Position numbers and translations under genes: made by a program. The notes beneath the pieces are model-generated. The model saw only the letters and a program-made list of their open reading frames with translations, did not search any database and had not been told where the DNA came from. From Sergeia podlipaevii (lineage: Eukaryota > Euglenozoa > Kinetoplastea > Trypanosomatida > Trypanosomatidae), in contig JASANZ010002240.1 of NCBI GenBank assembly GCA_030849805.1, positions 1 to 64,000 of the forward strand: a stretch of 64,000 bases of DNA, read 5' to 3'. Position 1 is the first letter of the stretch. Each line of letters starts with the position of its first letter. This document shows, one piece after another, positions 29,421-39,448 of this stretch.

Positions 29421-29911
29421 ATCCGCTCCTTCGCACTCGTGTCGCCACATAAACTCCACATTTTGTGGCACAACTGCGCGTCTGTCCCTGTCGGCATCTC
29501 CAAATCGTCGCAGACACCTACGCAGTGCCTCATCATCTGCCATTCTTTTTCTCCCATCACACATCGCCGGACGCAACGCCTCTCTTGATTTTCTGCCAGT
29601 GTTCTGATGGCTCCGCCCAGTTCACAAAGTGGGCCAACACCCACCAAGAAGAGAGGCGAGACACATGTCCCATCTCAAGTCCTTCAGTGCGCATAAGCAA
29701 CGGATCAAGAAGAGACAGCGATTCTTTCCATAGCGCAACACGTTGCTTATAGGGAGGATCGTAATTGTCATAGTACCCTGTGATGACAGCGAAAAGCATG
29801 CACCGATGAACGTAGTCACGTGCTAGGGGCGTGATGTCGTCCATCCGCCAGTCCAGAAATGGAAATTGCAGACGACACCAATGGACTCAGATTCGTTTGA
29901 ACGTCCTCCAT
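29402..29911 (-). pseudogene. Short ORF with possible frameshifts (95 aa intact piece)
   Basis: The intact part is a 95-residue frame from the ATG at 29844 to the stop at 29557 (MDDITPLARDYVHRC ... WWVLAHFVNWAEP), with gene-like composition. Coding-like sequence seems to go on beyond both ends. After the stop, another frame stays open to 29402 and uses mostly G/C in third positions; losing one TG unit from the short TG repeat at 29558-29563 would join it. Upstream, an ATG at 29911 opens a third frame. Against an extended gene, the splice acceptor of the next gene lies at 29401, leaving no room for a 3' UTR. So either the 95-residue protein is complete or this is a decaying or misassembled gene. 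I recognise no family. Confidence 0.45.
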
Positions 29912-30691
29912 TTCACTGGAAGCAAAGCTCGACGGTCTTCTTTACAATCATATAGAGTGGTTGTACGCCCCGTCTCATAAAAGAAGGTAAAATAATAATA
30001 ATAATAATTAAGGCACATCATCACAAAAAGTCTCTATAGAAAGTATGATGGAGGCATTTCTGCAGCAATCGGCCATACACTACAGTTTTCTCAACTTCTT
30101 TTGATCCGGGATGCAGGTTTAAATGGATTCATTTTCCACTGCTGACGGCACTAGAGAAGGCTGAATAGAAAATGTTTTTTTTAAAATAAAAAAACTGAGA
30201 AAAAAAAGAAGGGAGAGAACAAGAGGGGGGAGGGGAAGGGAATAAAGCCAGCTCAAAGGAAAGATCAAGAGAACACAATCACCGTTACTGCTGCATGTAA
30301 GAGAAACAATAACCTGCTTATTGTGAAATCACGTAAGCACATGCATAAAAAAAAAAACAACAGAAGAGCCACACGAAAAAAAAATACTAATATTGAAGGC
30401 AGTTTAGGAAAAAAAAGGACCCCGGGGAGGAGGGAATAGCGCGTTTTACTGCTTATTCGTCATAGAACGGACTGTGACAACGCATGCTACATTTGATTCA
30501 AAAATGCGCGTATTTTTTTTTCTAAAAGAAAAAAGAAGGATGTAGAGAAACTAAAGAAAGAAAATACAAATTCGAACCACCAGTGCACACACGACTGGGC
30601 AATATGTATAAATAAATATGAAAATAAATAAAGAAAGAAAACAATATATAAATAATTAAAATAATAATTTTAAAAAAACTCGATGATGTGC
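29912..30691. other. Intergenic containing copy 1 of a diverged repeat
   Basis: AT-rich spacer with AAT repeats near 29991-30008, A-runs and a G/A-rich stretch near 30210-30240. It carries one copy (30274-30346) of a ~70-bp sequence that recurs at 31741-31810. No gene seen. Confidence 0.6.
30274..30346. repeat. Diverged dispersed repeat, copy 1
   Basis: Aligns by eye with 31741-31810 over its whole length with a few substitutions and one 3-base indel. Shared words include GAGAAACAA and CTTATTGTGAAA. It lies downstream of the 30692-31519 gene on the minus strand. Confidence 0.7.
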
Positions 30692-31519
30692 TCACGACTT
30701 AGTCGGTGCTGCGGACGGTGCCTTTGGGATATGAGGCCGTGACTTCCCAGGCATAAGACGTGCCATCATTGCTTTAAATGGGGACCCCACCGCTCGCAGT
30801 AGCGGCATCGTCGCGACACAGAAAGCCAGTTCCGCTCCTCGAAGCGGGAAAGTGAAGCACGCATTCACAGCCACGTAGTTCAGCAGCAAACGTGGCGACC
30901 AGCGGACTCCTAGAAAAACAGGACCGATTTCAAGGTATCTATCCGTGTTCATCCCAGTGATGCTGTGCAGCCACGAGCCAACCTCCCCTATTCCAAAATA
31001 ATCAGTGTGAAGCAGCACAGTGACAGCAATGGTGAGGCCCTCACCCACAGTGTAGTAGTAAAGAGCAAACGCATACCCCCGCTCCGCCGCAATACGACCA
31101 AAGCGGCTCCTCATGGGCGAGCCAACAGCAATCATTTTGCTGGAACTTGCTGTATCAGCTGCCCTCGCGACCGTTGGGTGGTACCCAACCTTTTTCGTTG
31201 GCCGTGCAACTTGCTGTGTCCTCCCCTGTCGCTGCGGCTGCGGATACAATCGACGACCCTCACGTGATTCTTTTCTTCGCAGAGGTGACGCCGCCGAACT
31301 TTTGCTTTCAATCACATTCACATAGCGCCGTTGCGTGAAGCATGAGGGGGAGGAGAATGAACGCAGCAACATGCTGCCGCTACTGGTACCGCTACTGATA
31401 CCGCTACGCGCGCACAACGACCGTCTAGCGTACGCATAAACAATGGCACAACCCACGAACTGTTGCTGCGCCACTGGTGGCTGCATAGCTCTGCACAAGG
31501 ACAGTGTGAACAACCGCAT
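30692..31519 (-). CDS. Probable mitochondrial membrane protein, DUF1279/FAM210-like
   Basis: A 275-residue protein, ATG at 31519. The first ~125 residues are rich in Arg/Ser/Gln with almost no acidic residues, as in a long mitochondrial presequence. Residues ~140-250 form a compact hydrophobic domain beginning FGRIAAERGYAFALYYYTVG, then a second span (LTIAVTVLLH), a GEVGSWL turn and a third segment (LLLNYVAVNACFTFPLRG). The tail is basic and Pro-rich (KSRPHIPKAPSAAP). The order YGxxFxxYY, hydrophobic span, G-x-G-x-x-S-W-L resembles DUF1279 (FAM210A/B) mitochondrial proteins as I remember them in kinetoplastids. I regard the family call as tentative and the mitochondrial location as likely. 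Confidence 0.6.
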   Translation of the reverse strand: MRLFTLSLCRAMQPPVAQQQFVGCAIVYAYARRSLCARSGISSGTSSGSMLLRSFSSPSCFTQRRYVNVIESKSSAASPLRRKESREGRRLYPQPQRQGRTQQVARPTKKVGYHPTVARAADTASSSKMIAVGSPMRSRFGRIAAERGYAFALYYYTVGEGLTIAVTVLLHTDYFGIGEVGSWLHSITGMNTDRYLEIGPVFLGVRWSPRLLLNYVAVNACFTFPLRGAELAFCVATMPLLRAVGSPFKAMMARLMPGKSRPHIPKAPSAAPTKS

Positions 31520-32300
31520 TTGTGATGAACACGGCGATGAAACTACTAATCAAATAAACTAGAAAGTAGGCGATTCTTTTTCGTTACGTTATGCTTTTAA
31601 AGTAAAAAAAAAAAAGCAAAATACGGCGTTGCTTAATCTTTCTAATTGCATTCGTTAATTGCAGGGAGAAAGAACAACACATGAGACTAAGAAAAGAGAT
31701 GTATAAGTATAAATAACAACAAAAAGGTGAGGCAAGGGAGCACAATCATCGTTGCTGCATATAAGAGAAACAACGACCTTCTTATTGTGAAAACACATGA
31801 GCACATACACGGAAAAAAAGAGGTTCTTTGGAGGCACCATGTGATAGTTTTCATTTTACGTTGTGTGGTATTAGCTTTGCTTTACGTCATAACCAAGACT
31901 CCATTTCTGAAAAAAAAAAAAAAAAGAAGACATCGCGGCGCTTTTTTTTTTCCCCCGAGGTAAGGGGAGTGTGAGTGATCTTAACCATATCGATTCAGGT
32001 ATACTGCGTTTCTTTTGTTTTGCAATGCTGTGGGAACTGGTCCTTGTGTCTTTCCTTTCCACCAGGAGCGGTTGTTCTATTCCTCATTCGTGCTTCTCTT
32101 CTCTTCTCTCTCTTTCTTTCTTTCTCCCCTCTCGCTTACTTATTTGAAAAAAAAAAAAAGAAGAATAATAAAAATATAAAGGAAGAAATAAAAAAGAAAG
32201 AAAGAATGGATGTAAAGCATGAGGCCAACTTCTCCTATTCATAACCGACCAACAGGCAAACAAAAACAAAACGAAGTAACAAAAAAAAAAAGGAAAGTGC
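31520..32300. other. Intergenic containing copy 2 of a diverged repeat
   Basis: AT-rich spacer with A-runs near 31604-31616 and 31910-31925, a T-run near 31942-31951, CTTT repeats near 32105-32135 and A-runs near 32146-32160 and 32281-32291. It carries repeat copy 2 at 31741-31810. No gene seen. Confidence 0.6.
31741..31810. repeat. Diverged dispersed repeat, copy 2
   Basis: Partner of 30274-30346 in the same orientation, about 1.5 kb away and upstream of the DUF1279-like gene on the minus strand. No longer flanking similarity is visible. Confidence 0.7.
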
Positions 32301-33422
32301 TCACTCACGCTGCCACGCCGTCTCATCATCTGAAGCTGCTGTAACACCAGACAATTCCATCTCCTCCGCCGCGTTCACTGTTGTGTCGTCGGCCCCACTC
32401 TCCTCGCTCCTGGGATAATCATCTTGCGACCGCTCTGCTGCCAGCGCTTGCTGCTGTTCCTGCTCCGCTAGGGTCAGACCAAGCTCCTCCTCGCCGTATA
32501 ACACGTGCCGCAGACCTACCAGCACGGGCTGCAGCACCGCAAGCCGCGGGAGAGTGTCTAAGAAGTAAACAAGCCTTTCTGGGCGGTTCTCTACAGAAGA
32601 GGAGAGAAAAAAAATTGGTTGATATCGAAAAAACGTGTCGTGAATGACAAGGGAATGCAGCAACTTCATATCAATAAACCGGCGTGATCGCACTTCACTA
32701 AACACGCCGTACGAAGTCACCTGTAGCCCGATGCCACGTATTGCAAGCACCTCCTCCACATAGACACGAACATACGCGCTCCACAATCTAAAGAGTAGTG
32801 CTCCGGCGAAAACGAGAAGAAATCCAAGACGCACCTTCACCGTAAATGCAGCTTCCAAGTGTCTCCTGCCAACCTCTAGCGCATTGTTATGGGCTGTTGC
32901 GTGCCGCAACCAGCCGAGCACTCCCACTGCGGCAGACATCGGCACTGTACCGCCGCTATAGAAGGAATTGGAGCTCTTTATTATAAATGGGAGAGCCAGC
33001 ACGATCACTAACGCTAACAAAACAAGATCATTCGCAGTCACGAGCCGCAAAAGGGGCGATGTCCTGTGTGGCGCATCTATCTGATTCTGTCGACACACCC
33101 GGTACCCCCGCATGGCGTCGCTGTACTCCACACAAACCAGCGTGACAACTGCCTTCGTGTTGGTGATGTGATTGGTCACTACTGTAGTCTCTTTTAGTGG
33201 AAGTCCGTTACCATCATGTGCGAAGGAGGAGTATACACCGCCGGTGCCAGAAGGCGAAAAAACAGCAAAGTCCGCTGTGGCATTCTGTCGCGAAGAAGAC
33301 GGCGACCCGTATGCTGCGTTGGCGGGAACACTGGAAGACCCGTGCGATACTGCACAAGCCGCAGAGGGCGAAGAAGAGCGAAGAAAAAGTGCCCCTGGGG
33401 CCGACTTTTCCTTCCGGGTCAT
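32301..33422 (-). CDS. PIGH: GPI-GlcNAc transferase subunit PIG-H (GPI15)
   Basis: A 373-residue subunit of the ER enzyme that adds GlcNAc to phosphatidylinositol, the first step of GPI-anchor synthesis. The first ATG in frame is at 33422 (MTRKEKSAPGALF); codons above it start from GTG in a repetitive leader. Two hydrophobic segments lie at about residues 131-149 and 198-215. They precede the PIG-H domain (about 222-310): EEVLAIRGIGLQVTSYGV, then RRFIDMKLLHSLVIHD, then YFLDTLPRL. The strand order and the I/L-x-x-GLQ and F-I-x-M positions match human PIG-H and yeast Gpi15. The protein is about twice the usual length because of a ~115-residue disordered N-terminus and an acidic C-terminus. Confidence 0.82.
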   Translation of the reverse strand: MTRKEKSAPGALFLRSSSPSAACAVSHGSSSVPANAAYGSPSSSRQNATADFAVFSPSGTGGVYSSFAHDGNGLPLKETTVVTNHITNTKAVVTLVCVEYSDAMRGYRVCRQNQIDAPHRTSPLLRLVTANDLVLLALVIVLALPFIIKSSNSFYSGGTVPMSAAVGVLGWLRHATAHNNALEVGRRHLEAAFTVKVRLGFLLVFAGALLFRLWSAYVRVYVEEVLAIRGIGLQVTSYGVFSEVRSRRFIDMKLLHSLVIHDTFFRYQPIFFLSSSVENRPERLVYFLDTLPRLAVLQPVLVGLRHVLYGEEELGLTLAEQEQQQALAAERSQDDYPRSEESGADDTTVNAAEEMELSGVTAASDDETAWQRE

Positions 33423-33861
33423 TGTCAGTTTTTTTGTTGTTGTTGCACTCACTCGCTCACTCACTCACTCACCTAGATACTAAAATGAAAAAGAGAGGTG
33501 TACACTTGTTACAACAATAAAGCAAATCTAAATCTGGTATAGTAGTATTCTTTTTTTGCTGCTATTGGTATCGTTGTTTCTTACCGATGTAGTAGGGTTG
33601 ACTCTCTCTCCTCTCCCATATACCAAAAAAAAAACACACTTTTTTTCTTTGCTTCTTATTACCACTGAACGTTTCCTTGTGGCGTTTTGTAGAGCTATCT
33701 ATCTATCTATCTATATATATATATATATATATATACGTATATAATGAACTTTTTTTTTATAATGGGGAAGATTAACTCTCGGCAGTGTTTTGCTGCGACG
33801 AAAGCAACAAATAAATAGAAACAGCAACAACGGAAAAACGAAAGAACGAGCAGTCGTTTCG

Positions 33862-33894
<33 letters not shown>

Positions 33895-34263
33895 AGTATA
33901 GCCAAAGAGTGCAGAAAAATAGAAAGAAACAGGAAGAGCACATATGATGAGCAGTACTTCTCTGTATGTCAAAAAAAAAAAAAACATACAAAAACAATAG
34001 CTAGAAGATTTATATATATATATATATTAAACACACACACATTAAATATTCTTTCTTTGTTCCCTCGCTTAGGACGAAACGTAAAAATCAATGACCAAAA
34101 CTACACACGAAGTGAGTACTCAAAACATGCACAATGCACATGCATACAGCAACTGGATAAGAAAAAAAAAAAAAACCATTCCCATCACCATCTTGTAAAA
34201 GAAAATGTACACAAGCACACACACATATATATATATTTCATTGCCATAACAAACTTGCGTGCT
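33423..34263. other. Intergenic with compound microsatellites
   Basis: AT-rich spacer with a CTAT repeat passing into TA repeats (33695-33735), TA repeats near 33868-33891 and 34013-34027, A-runs near 33970-33984 and 34160-34173, and a short TGAG/CTCA repeat near the PIG-H start (33448-33472). No gene seen. Confidence 0.6.
33695..33735. repeat. Compound (CTAT)n(TA)n microsatellite
   Basis: Tetranucleotide CTAT repeats followed directly by TA repeats in the spacer between the PIG-H and SLC33-like genes. Confidence 0.85.
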
Positions 34264-36147
34264 CTACAAAATTTTTGAAAGTGATTCCTCGTCGTCAAGA
34301 GCGGTAGAACTACCATTCACGCAAAGCAAGTTGGCAGCAGGGATGAGCAGACGATATCTCGCAATAGCAGCCGCACTAAGCACCACAAGAGAGCACACAA
34401 TGACGTCCATTTTTACTAACCAGATCGACACAGGTGGTGCTCCTGCAGCTGTAAAGACAGAAGAAGGCACAGTAGAGACGACATGAGTAGCATTAGCCAC
34501 AGGCGCTGTCACACCCTGATCATTAGCTCTCACAGTTAGCGCAGCGTACCCAGTGCTTCTTCCGGCGAGTGCGGAAGTCAGACCCACCACAACATCAGAC
34601 GCATAGAGACACAATGAATCGGGGAGCGTGTAGCCAAGATTTCCAATAGCGTTCAGCAATGTCAGCACGGTACCGGCGTCTTGAGGAAACCGGCGAGCCA
34701 CTGTGCTGGCGACTGCCATGTTTCCCACAAAAGAAAAAGACCCCACGGAGGCAAAACAAAGAAAAAGAGGAAAGGCAATTGCTGGGCCATACCACCGCCC
34801 CGTGCTCGGAGACGCGATGAAGATGAAGCAGCCACACGATATGGATGATAGCACGAACTCACAACCCGATACGCCGCGCAAGACACGCGCAGGGTGAACT
34901 TTCTCAAGCAGCCGCGGCGCTGCCAAAGAACCCACGGCCAGCTGCACCAGCATCGCAAAGGTACGATAAAACGCTACGTCTGACGCCTTCAGCACCTTCA
35001 GAGCAATCAGTCGCGGCTCCACAAGACCATACGCTGCTACTGGCCACCCTCGTGTAAGGAAAATAGTAAGTATCTCTCTCAGTCCATGTGTGCGGAGCAA
35101 CTCGCCCATTGCCCCCCGTATTCCCATAGAGACGTGCTTCTGTGGCGGTGGAGGGGAGGGAGAAAGAGCTACGCAAGCATGAGACCCCGCCTTCCGCATA
35201 GTGATATGCAGTTTCATCCCATATGCAGTTTCCCCGTCTGACGTATGAACAGTCGCCATGCTGCCTGCGCCAGTACTCTCCGCACATTCAGCGCTGATAG
35301 CTACCGTGGACGCGGCCGCCTTCAGAGGTCTCCTTACTGCCAACAGTGCCGCAAGCACCGCCGAGCCAACGCAGGCGCACCCACAGCCAATCACAAACGC
35401 CGATATAGTGCACACGTGAGGATACGCACCGTTCATCTGGATAAAAATATAGCACGTCAAGATACCCCCTATAGTGCCTCCAAGCTGCAGAGAGCCAGGG
35501 ATCTCGGTACACTTCAGAGGGAGCCCCTCCACCGCCCACGCGTCAATAGCCACGTCCTGTGTAGCACACCCCACCGTCAGAACGAAGAGTACCCACCACA
35601 GCTCAAACAAACGTCCACGGTGGTGTGTAGCATCTTCAAACAACGCGTCAGCACCATCGCAAGCCACAAAGAAGTAGCCTGATGCAAGTAGTAGCTGAAG
35701 CCCAATTACCCACTGCGCACGGCGGTGAAGCCATGGCACGCGCTCTAAGAACACAGAAAAGAATCGCAGAAGCCACCTACGCACTAGACGAGTTGACTTA
35801 TTGCATAAAGCGCAAGCAGCAAGGCTCCTAGAGGAACCAACACTAGCCTTCTTTCTCGCCTGCATCTCCTCCTCTTCCTCCTCCTCCTCGCTGTGGTCTT
35901 CACTTCCTCGCTGCCGTTGATGGCTCGACCGATGACGGTAGTAGACACGATCTACCACAGGCGCCCACAGAAACTTCAAGGTGAAACTATACATGGGGAT
36001 CCCCAGAGTTGCAATGTCTGAGGTAGAAAAGAGAGGAAAGCGCTGAAGAAGCAGCAAGGGGGTGACGATGACCGTGCCTTTGGCGAGCCCTTGGCTAAAG
36101 TAAAGACAAGTAATGATGACACAATGAAGTACATTAGATTCTGCCAT
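34264..36147 (-). CDS. SLC33A1-like transporter (acetyl-CoA transporter family), copy A
   Basis: A 627-residue membrane protein of the major facilitator superfamily, ATG at 36147. Family marks of the SLC33A1/AT-1 (Acatn) group are the first span ending in YFSQGLAKGT, the LKFLWAPVVDRVYY block, RRAQWVIGLQLLLA at the start of a later span, and CATQDVAIDAWAVEGLP. About twelve hydrophobic segments follow this order. Known members move acetyl-CoA into the ER lumen; the substrate here is unknown. A hydrophilic loop (about residues 68-130) holds eight consecutive Glu and then AACALC (Cys112, Cys115), which recurs in the neighbouring paralog. A second Ser/Pro-rich loop lies mid-protein. A GT repeat begins eight bases upstream of the ATG. 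Confidence 0.85.
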   Translation of the reverse strand: MAESNVLHCVIITCLYFSQGLAKGTVIVTPLLLLQRFPLFSTSDIATLGIPMYSFTLKFLWAPVVDRVYYRHRSSHQRQRGSEDHSEEEEEEEEMQARKKASVGSSRSLAACALCNKSTRLVRRWLLRFFSVFLERVPWLHRRAQWVIGLQLLLASGYFFVACDGADALFEDATHHRGRLFELWWVLFVLTVGCATQDVAIDAWAVEGLPLKCTEIPGSLQLGGTIGGILTCYIFIQMNGAYPHVCTISAFVIGCGCACVGSAVLAALLAVRRPLKAAASTVAISAECAESTGAGSMATVHTSDGETAYGMKLHITMRKAGSHACVALSPSPPPPQKHVSMGIRGAMGELLRTHGLREILTIFLTRGWPVAAYGLVEPRLIALKVLKASDVAFYRTFAMLVQLAVGSLAAPRLLEKVHPARVLRGVSGCEFVLSSISCGCFIFIASPSTGRWYGPAIAFPLFLCFASVGSFSFVGNMAVASTVARRFPQDAGTVLTLLNAIGNLGYTLPDSLCLYASDVVVGLTSALAGRSTGYAALTVRANDQGVTAPVANATHVVSTVPSSVFTAAGAPPVSIWLVKMDVIVCSLVVLSAAAIARYRLLIPAANLLCVNGSSTALDDEESLSKIL

Positions 36148-36816
36148 GCTGAGATGTGTGTGTGTGTGTGTGTGTGTAAGCGTATGTATTCTATATTGTC
36201 ACAAATCCCTTCTGTAGTGGTATGAAACTAGCCAATATATCTATGTGTGTGCGTATCTCTCTGCACTTCCTCGCACTATACTCAAAGCAACTATACATAT
36301 ATGCTCGTGACGCGCAGAGTATAAATGAAAAATGATAGCGATGCGACAGTTCGTTCTTCGACCGTCAGCACCACCACCACCACCACTCTCTCCCTCTCCC
36401 TCTCTCGACCTACTTTCGTGTATGTTCCTACGCCCCTTTATACCAAATAGGATTACGCAAGACCCACTACGCTTCAATACTAACACAGTACAACAAGCAA
36501 AAAAAAAAAAAATAGCAGATCAAGATAACGGCAATATATATATATAAAGAGAGAACATAAGAAAAGAAAGTTAAGTGGATATATCAGAGAGAGAGAGGCG
36601 GGGGGACGCAGTGCTGCACCTCATCCACTCCTATTAAAATAATTGCTGTCAGTGTAATTCATAATTCATGTCTTCGACTCGGTTTGGCCAATTAAAATAT
36701 AAAAGAGTACTTCCATTGGACAACATTTCTTTAAAAGAAAAATATTTTTTTTTCTTTTAAGTCACAAAAACAATAATAGTCACTCATTATGATTTATTAT
36801 TGTTGGAAGCCAATAT
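36148..36816. other. Intergenic between the SLC33-like paralogs
   Basis: Contains the GT repeat 36155-36177, an A-run near 36499-36511, TA repeats near 36534-36545 and a hairpin-like AT sequence near 36730-36762 (T/A-rich inverted repeat around AAAAGAAAAATATTTTTTTTTC). No gene seen. Confidence 0.6.
36155..36177. repeat. (GT)n microsatellite at a start codon
   Basis: GT repeat starting eight bases upstream of the ATG at 36147, so a CA repeat in the mRNA leader region of transporter copy A. Confidence 0.85.
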
Positions 36817-38670
36817 TCATAGGTCTGCAAGGTCCTTTCTATCATTGCATATTACATCGCACCCTTCCTCTCCATACTCCCTCTCGCGTGCCTGAAGTGC
36901 TGCTGCTTCTTCCTCTTCGCCTGCCATTGCATCCAAACGCTCGGCGGCGGGGACAAGAAAGCGGTACCGTAGATACGCCCCTAAAGAAAACATAACCGCA
37001 GACAGCACCAACACATCCATCTTCACCCAGTACCACGCTAGCTCCTTCTTTCTCTTCCCTCCTCCATAGTGCTCCATTGCTGAACTCGTTGCCTCCACCG
37101 CTGACTCTGACGAGGAAGTTAGAAACACATGCGCGTAGCTCGTATCGCGGTCAACCCACGCTGACGCTGCACGGACGATGAGAGAGGCGGCATAGAGACA
37201 CACAGTAACGGGGACACCACGGCCAATGTTAGCGATGGCGTTAAGCAAAGAAAGCACCCCGCCTGTGTCATGAGGAAGACGATGAGCAAAAACGCACTGC
37301 ACAGCGACATTCCCAACAAAAGCGAACGTGCCCAGACCATACATGGCAAGCGTCAGGGGAAGCAAGACCGCGGTGCCAAACCACCCCGCGGCAGAAGGTA
37401 GTGCAAAGACCAAGAAAGCCACGGCAGCAACAACGCAAAGAAGGAAATCAATACCAGAAACGTACCGCAGAACACGCGCGCCATGTATGAACTTTAGCAG
37501 CCGTGTCGCTGCCGAAGCGGCAAGGAAAACCTGGAGAACGGTGCTATAAATACGATAACGTGCCACAGCTGCGGCGGACACCGTGCGCATAGAGATAAGC
37601 CGCAACGTCACAAGCGGCCACACACCAACTGGCCAACCTCGGGTAAGTAATATAGCGATATAGTCACCCATCCCTCTTGTTTTAAACAAAGACGAAGCAG
37701 TCTTGAGTGCAGTACGTGCGCTTGCTTCGGACTCTGCTACACGGGCCGCATTGGGTAGTGGACGCATGCAAGCCAAAACAACACCGGCGATGGCTGTCGT
37801 GACGCACGCCGTCGCACAGGCAACACAGAATACGACCATCGTGCACGTGTCGGGGAACGATGAGTTCAACTGGACAAACACATTCGCAAAGGAGACGCCG
37901 ATGGCGACACCGGCGAGTTGAAGCGACCCGGCAGTAGCCGCTCGCGTCTTCGGCAGCCCCTCCACCGCCCACGCATCCACCGCCACATCTTGTGTAGAGT
38001 TCGCCAGGGCAAGAACCATTAATAAAACCCATAAGTGGAAAAACTCCCTGCGGTCTCGCATGGCAACATCAAGAAAGGAGTCCCCTCCCGCTGCCGCGAG
38101 CACAATAAAGCACACCGCCATTGCAAGTTGCAGAGCCAACACCCATTGAATACGCCTGTGCATTCGAGGCCCCTTCGCAGCCTCAGCGTCGGCTTCTTCT
38201 TCCTCCAGACCAGAAACCTGCAAGTCAGTAGCGCCGTAGCTACGCTTACAAGAAGGACACGCAGCGCTATCACTTGGCTCCGCCAGCACGGACGCCTCCC
38301 CTCTCATGATAAAAACACGCTGAGATTCATCGCCGTCACGTCTTTCATTGTCTTCGCGTTGCTCTACGTGATTTTGCTGTTGGTACTGCAATAGTGGCTC
38401 TGTGCAGGCACGTGGTGATGTAGAGACGAAGAAATCCGCCACCTTTCTGCCAAAGTAAAAACGATCCACAAGCGGAGCCCAAAGAAATTTAAGAGAAAAG
38501 AAGTACATGGGAAGATCCAAGGTGGCTTGGTCGGCGATTGAAATTTCAGGGTATCGCTGAATGAGAATGAGCAGGATAGCACTCAGTATTCCCTGGGCGA
38601 GTCCTTGTGTACAATAGAGAGCTGCAATGACAGCACAGTGCAGCCGGTGCCCCGCCACTGAGAGTCCCAT
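36817..38670 (-). CDS. SLC33A1-like transporter (acetyl-CoA transporter family), copy B
   Basis: A 617-residue paralog of the neighbouring transporter, ATG at 38670. It shares ALYCTQGLAQG, LKFLWAPLVDRFYF, RRIQWVLALQLAMA and TQDVAVDAWAVEGLP, and the same order of about twelve hydrophobic segments. The long loop after the second span differs almost completely in sequence. It nevertheless keeps AACPSCKRS (Cys138, Cys141), matching AACALCNKS in copy A. The C-terminus is acidic (GEEEEAAAL) rather than the shorter DDEES tail of copy A. The head-to-tail order points to an old tandem duplication, since identity outside the core motifs is modest. Substrate unknown. Confidence 0.85.
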   Translation of the reverse strand: MGLSVAGHRLHCAVIAALYCTQGLAQGILSAILLILIQRYPEISIADQATLDLPMYFFSLKFLWAPLVDRFYFGRKVADFFVSTSPRACTEPLLQYQQQNHVEQREDNERRDGDESQRVFIMRGEASVLAEPSDSAACPSCKRSYGATDLQVSGLEEEEADAEAAKGPRMHRRIQWVLALQLAMAVCFIVLAAAGGDSFLDVAMRDRREFFHLWVLLMVLALANSTQDVAVDAWAVEGLPKTRAATAGSLQLAGVAIGVSFANVFVQLNSSFPDTCTMVVFCVACATACVTTAIAGVVLACMRPLPNAARVAESEASARTALKTASSLFKTRGMGDYIAILLTRGWPVGVWPLVTLRLISMRTVSAAAVARYRIYSTVLQVFLAASAATRLLKFIHGARVLRYVSGIDFLLCVVAAVAFLVFALPSAAGWFGTAVLLPLTLAMYGLGTFAFVGNVAVQCVFAHRLPHDTGGVLSLLNAIANIGRGVPVTVCLYAASLIVRAASAWVDRDTSYAHVFLTSSSESAVEATSSAMEHYGGGKRKKELAWYWVKMDVLVLSAVMFSLGAYLRYRFLVPAAERLDAMAGEEEEAAALQAREREYGEEGCDVICNDRKDLADL

Positions 38671-39448
38671 TGGGCCACTAAGTATAACAACAACAAAATA
38701 AAAAGGGATGATATACGTAATATACAGATAGATATATATAAGTTACTTATCCTTTTTATTTTCTTCTTTCTAAAGCATCTACAATACCGCGATGATAAGC
38801 TTTTAATGATTTATTCACAATGACTAAATATAAATATATATATATGAAGCGAAAGAGCGCTTCTCCGCCGAGGGGGGTATGTGAGTAGTCGCTCGAGATA
38901 AAAAATAATAATAAAAGTGAGTAGTAAATACACGACCCCAAGCTAATAGCAGAAGAGATTCCGTTGTATATGTATGTCCGGGGGGGGGGGGGGAAGAGAG
39001 AGAGAGATATGTACGCGCTTGAGCACAGACCTTATGTTGAAGAAGGGGGAGGAGGAGAAAAAAAAAACGCAGACACACAAACCTGCAGTCCGGCAGCTCT
39101 ATCAAGGAACGCATTTGAGAGGCACAAGGGAACGAAAAAAGGTAGATAGAAAGAAAGGGATACAGTGAGTTCTAAGCGATTATATGAAAAGATGAAACAG
39201 TAGTTGCATTTAGTGTTCCAGCGCAAACAGAAGAAAAAAGAGAGAACTAGATCTATATTCTTTTCTTTTGTGTGTGTATTTTTTTTTAATGCAGAGAGCA
39301 GTAACATGTTCAGTTCAGCAAAAACTCATAGTAGCAAAAAAAAAAAAAAAAAATCAGCAAGAAGGTAATAAACTATTCGCACTCTCCCTTCGACGATTCA
39401 GAATGCACACTGCACACGCGGTATACACACACACACACACACCGAGTA
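38671..39448. other. Intergenic, homopolymer-rich
   Basis: Contains TA repeats near 38731-38740 and 38833-38845, a G-run at 38980-38993, an A-run near 39336-39352 and a CA repeat near 39424-39441 next to the XPF stop. No gene seen. Confidence 0.6.

Noticed and set aside
30044..30165. Possible C/D-box snoRNA on the plus strand (ATGATGG ... CTGA)
   Set aside because: The C box is imperfect, no terminal stem pairs outside the boxes, and it would be on the strand opposite to transcription.
33423..33464. Extension of PIG-H to a GTG at 33464
   Set aside because: GTG starts are not expected in kinetoplastids and the added codons come from a TGAG/CTCA repeat. The first ATG in frame is at 33422.
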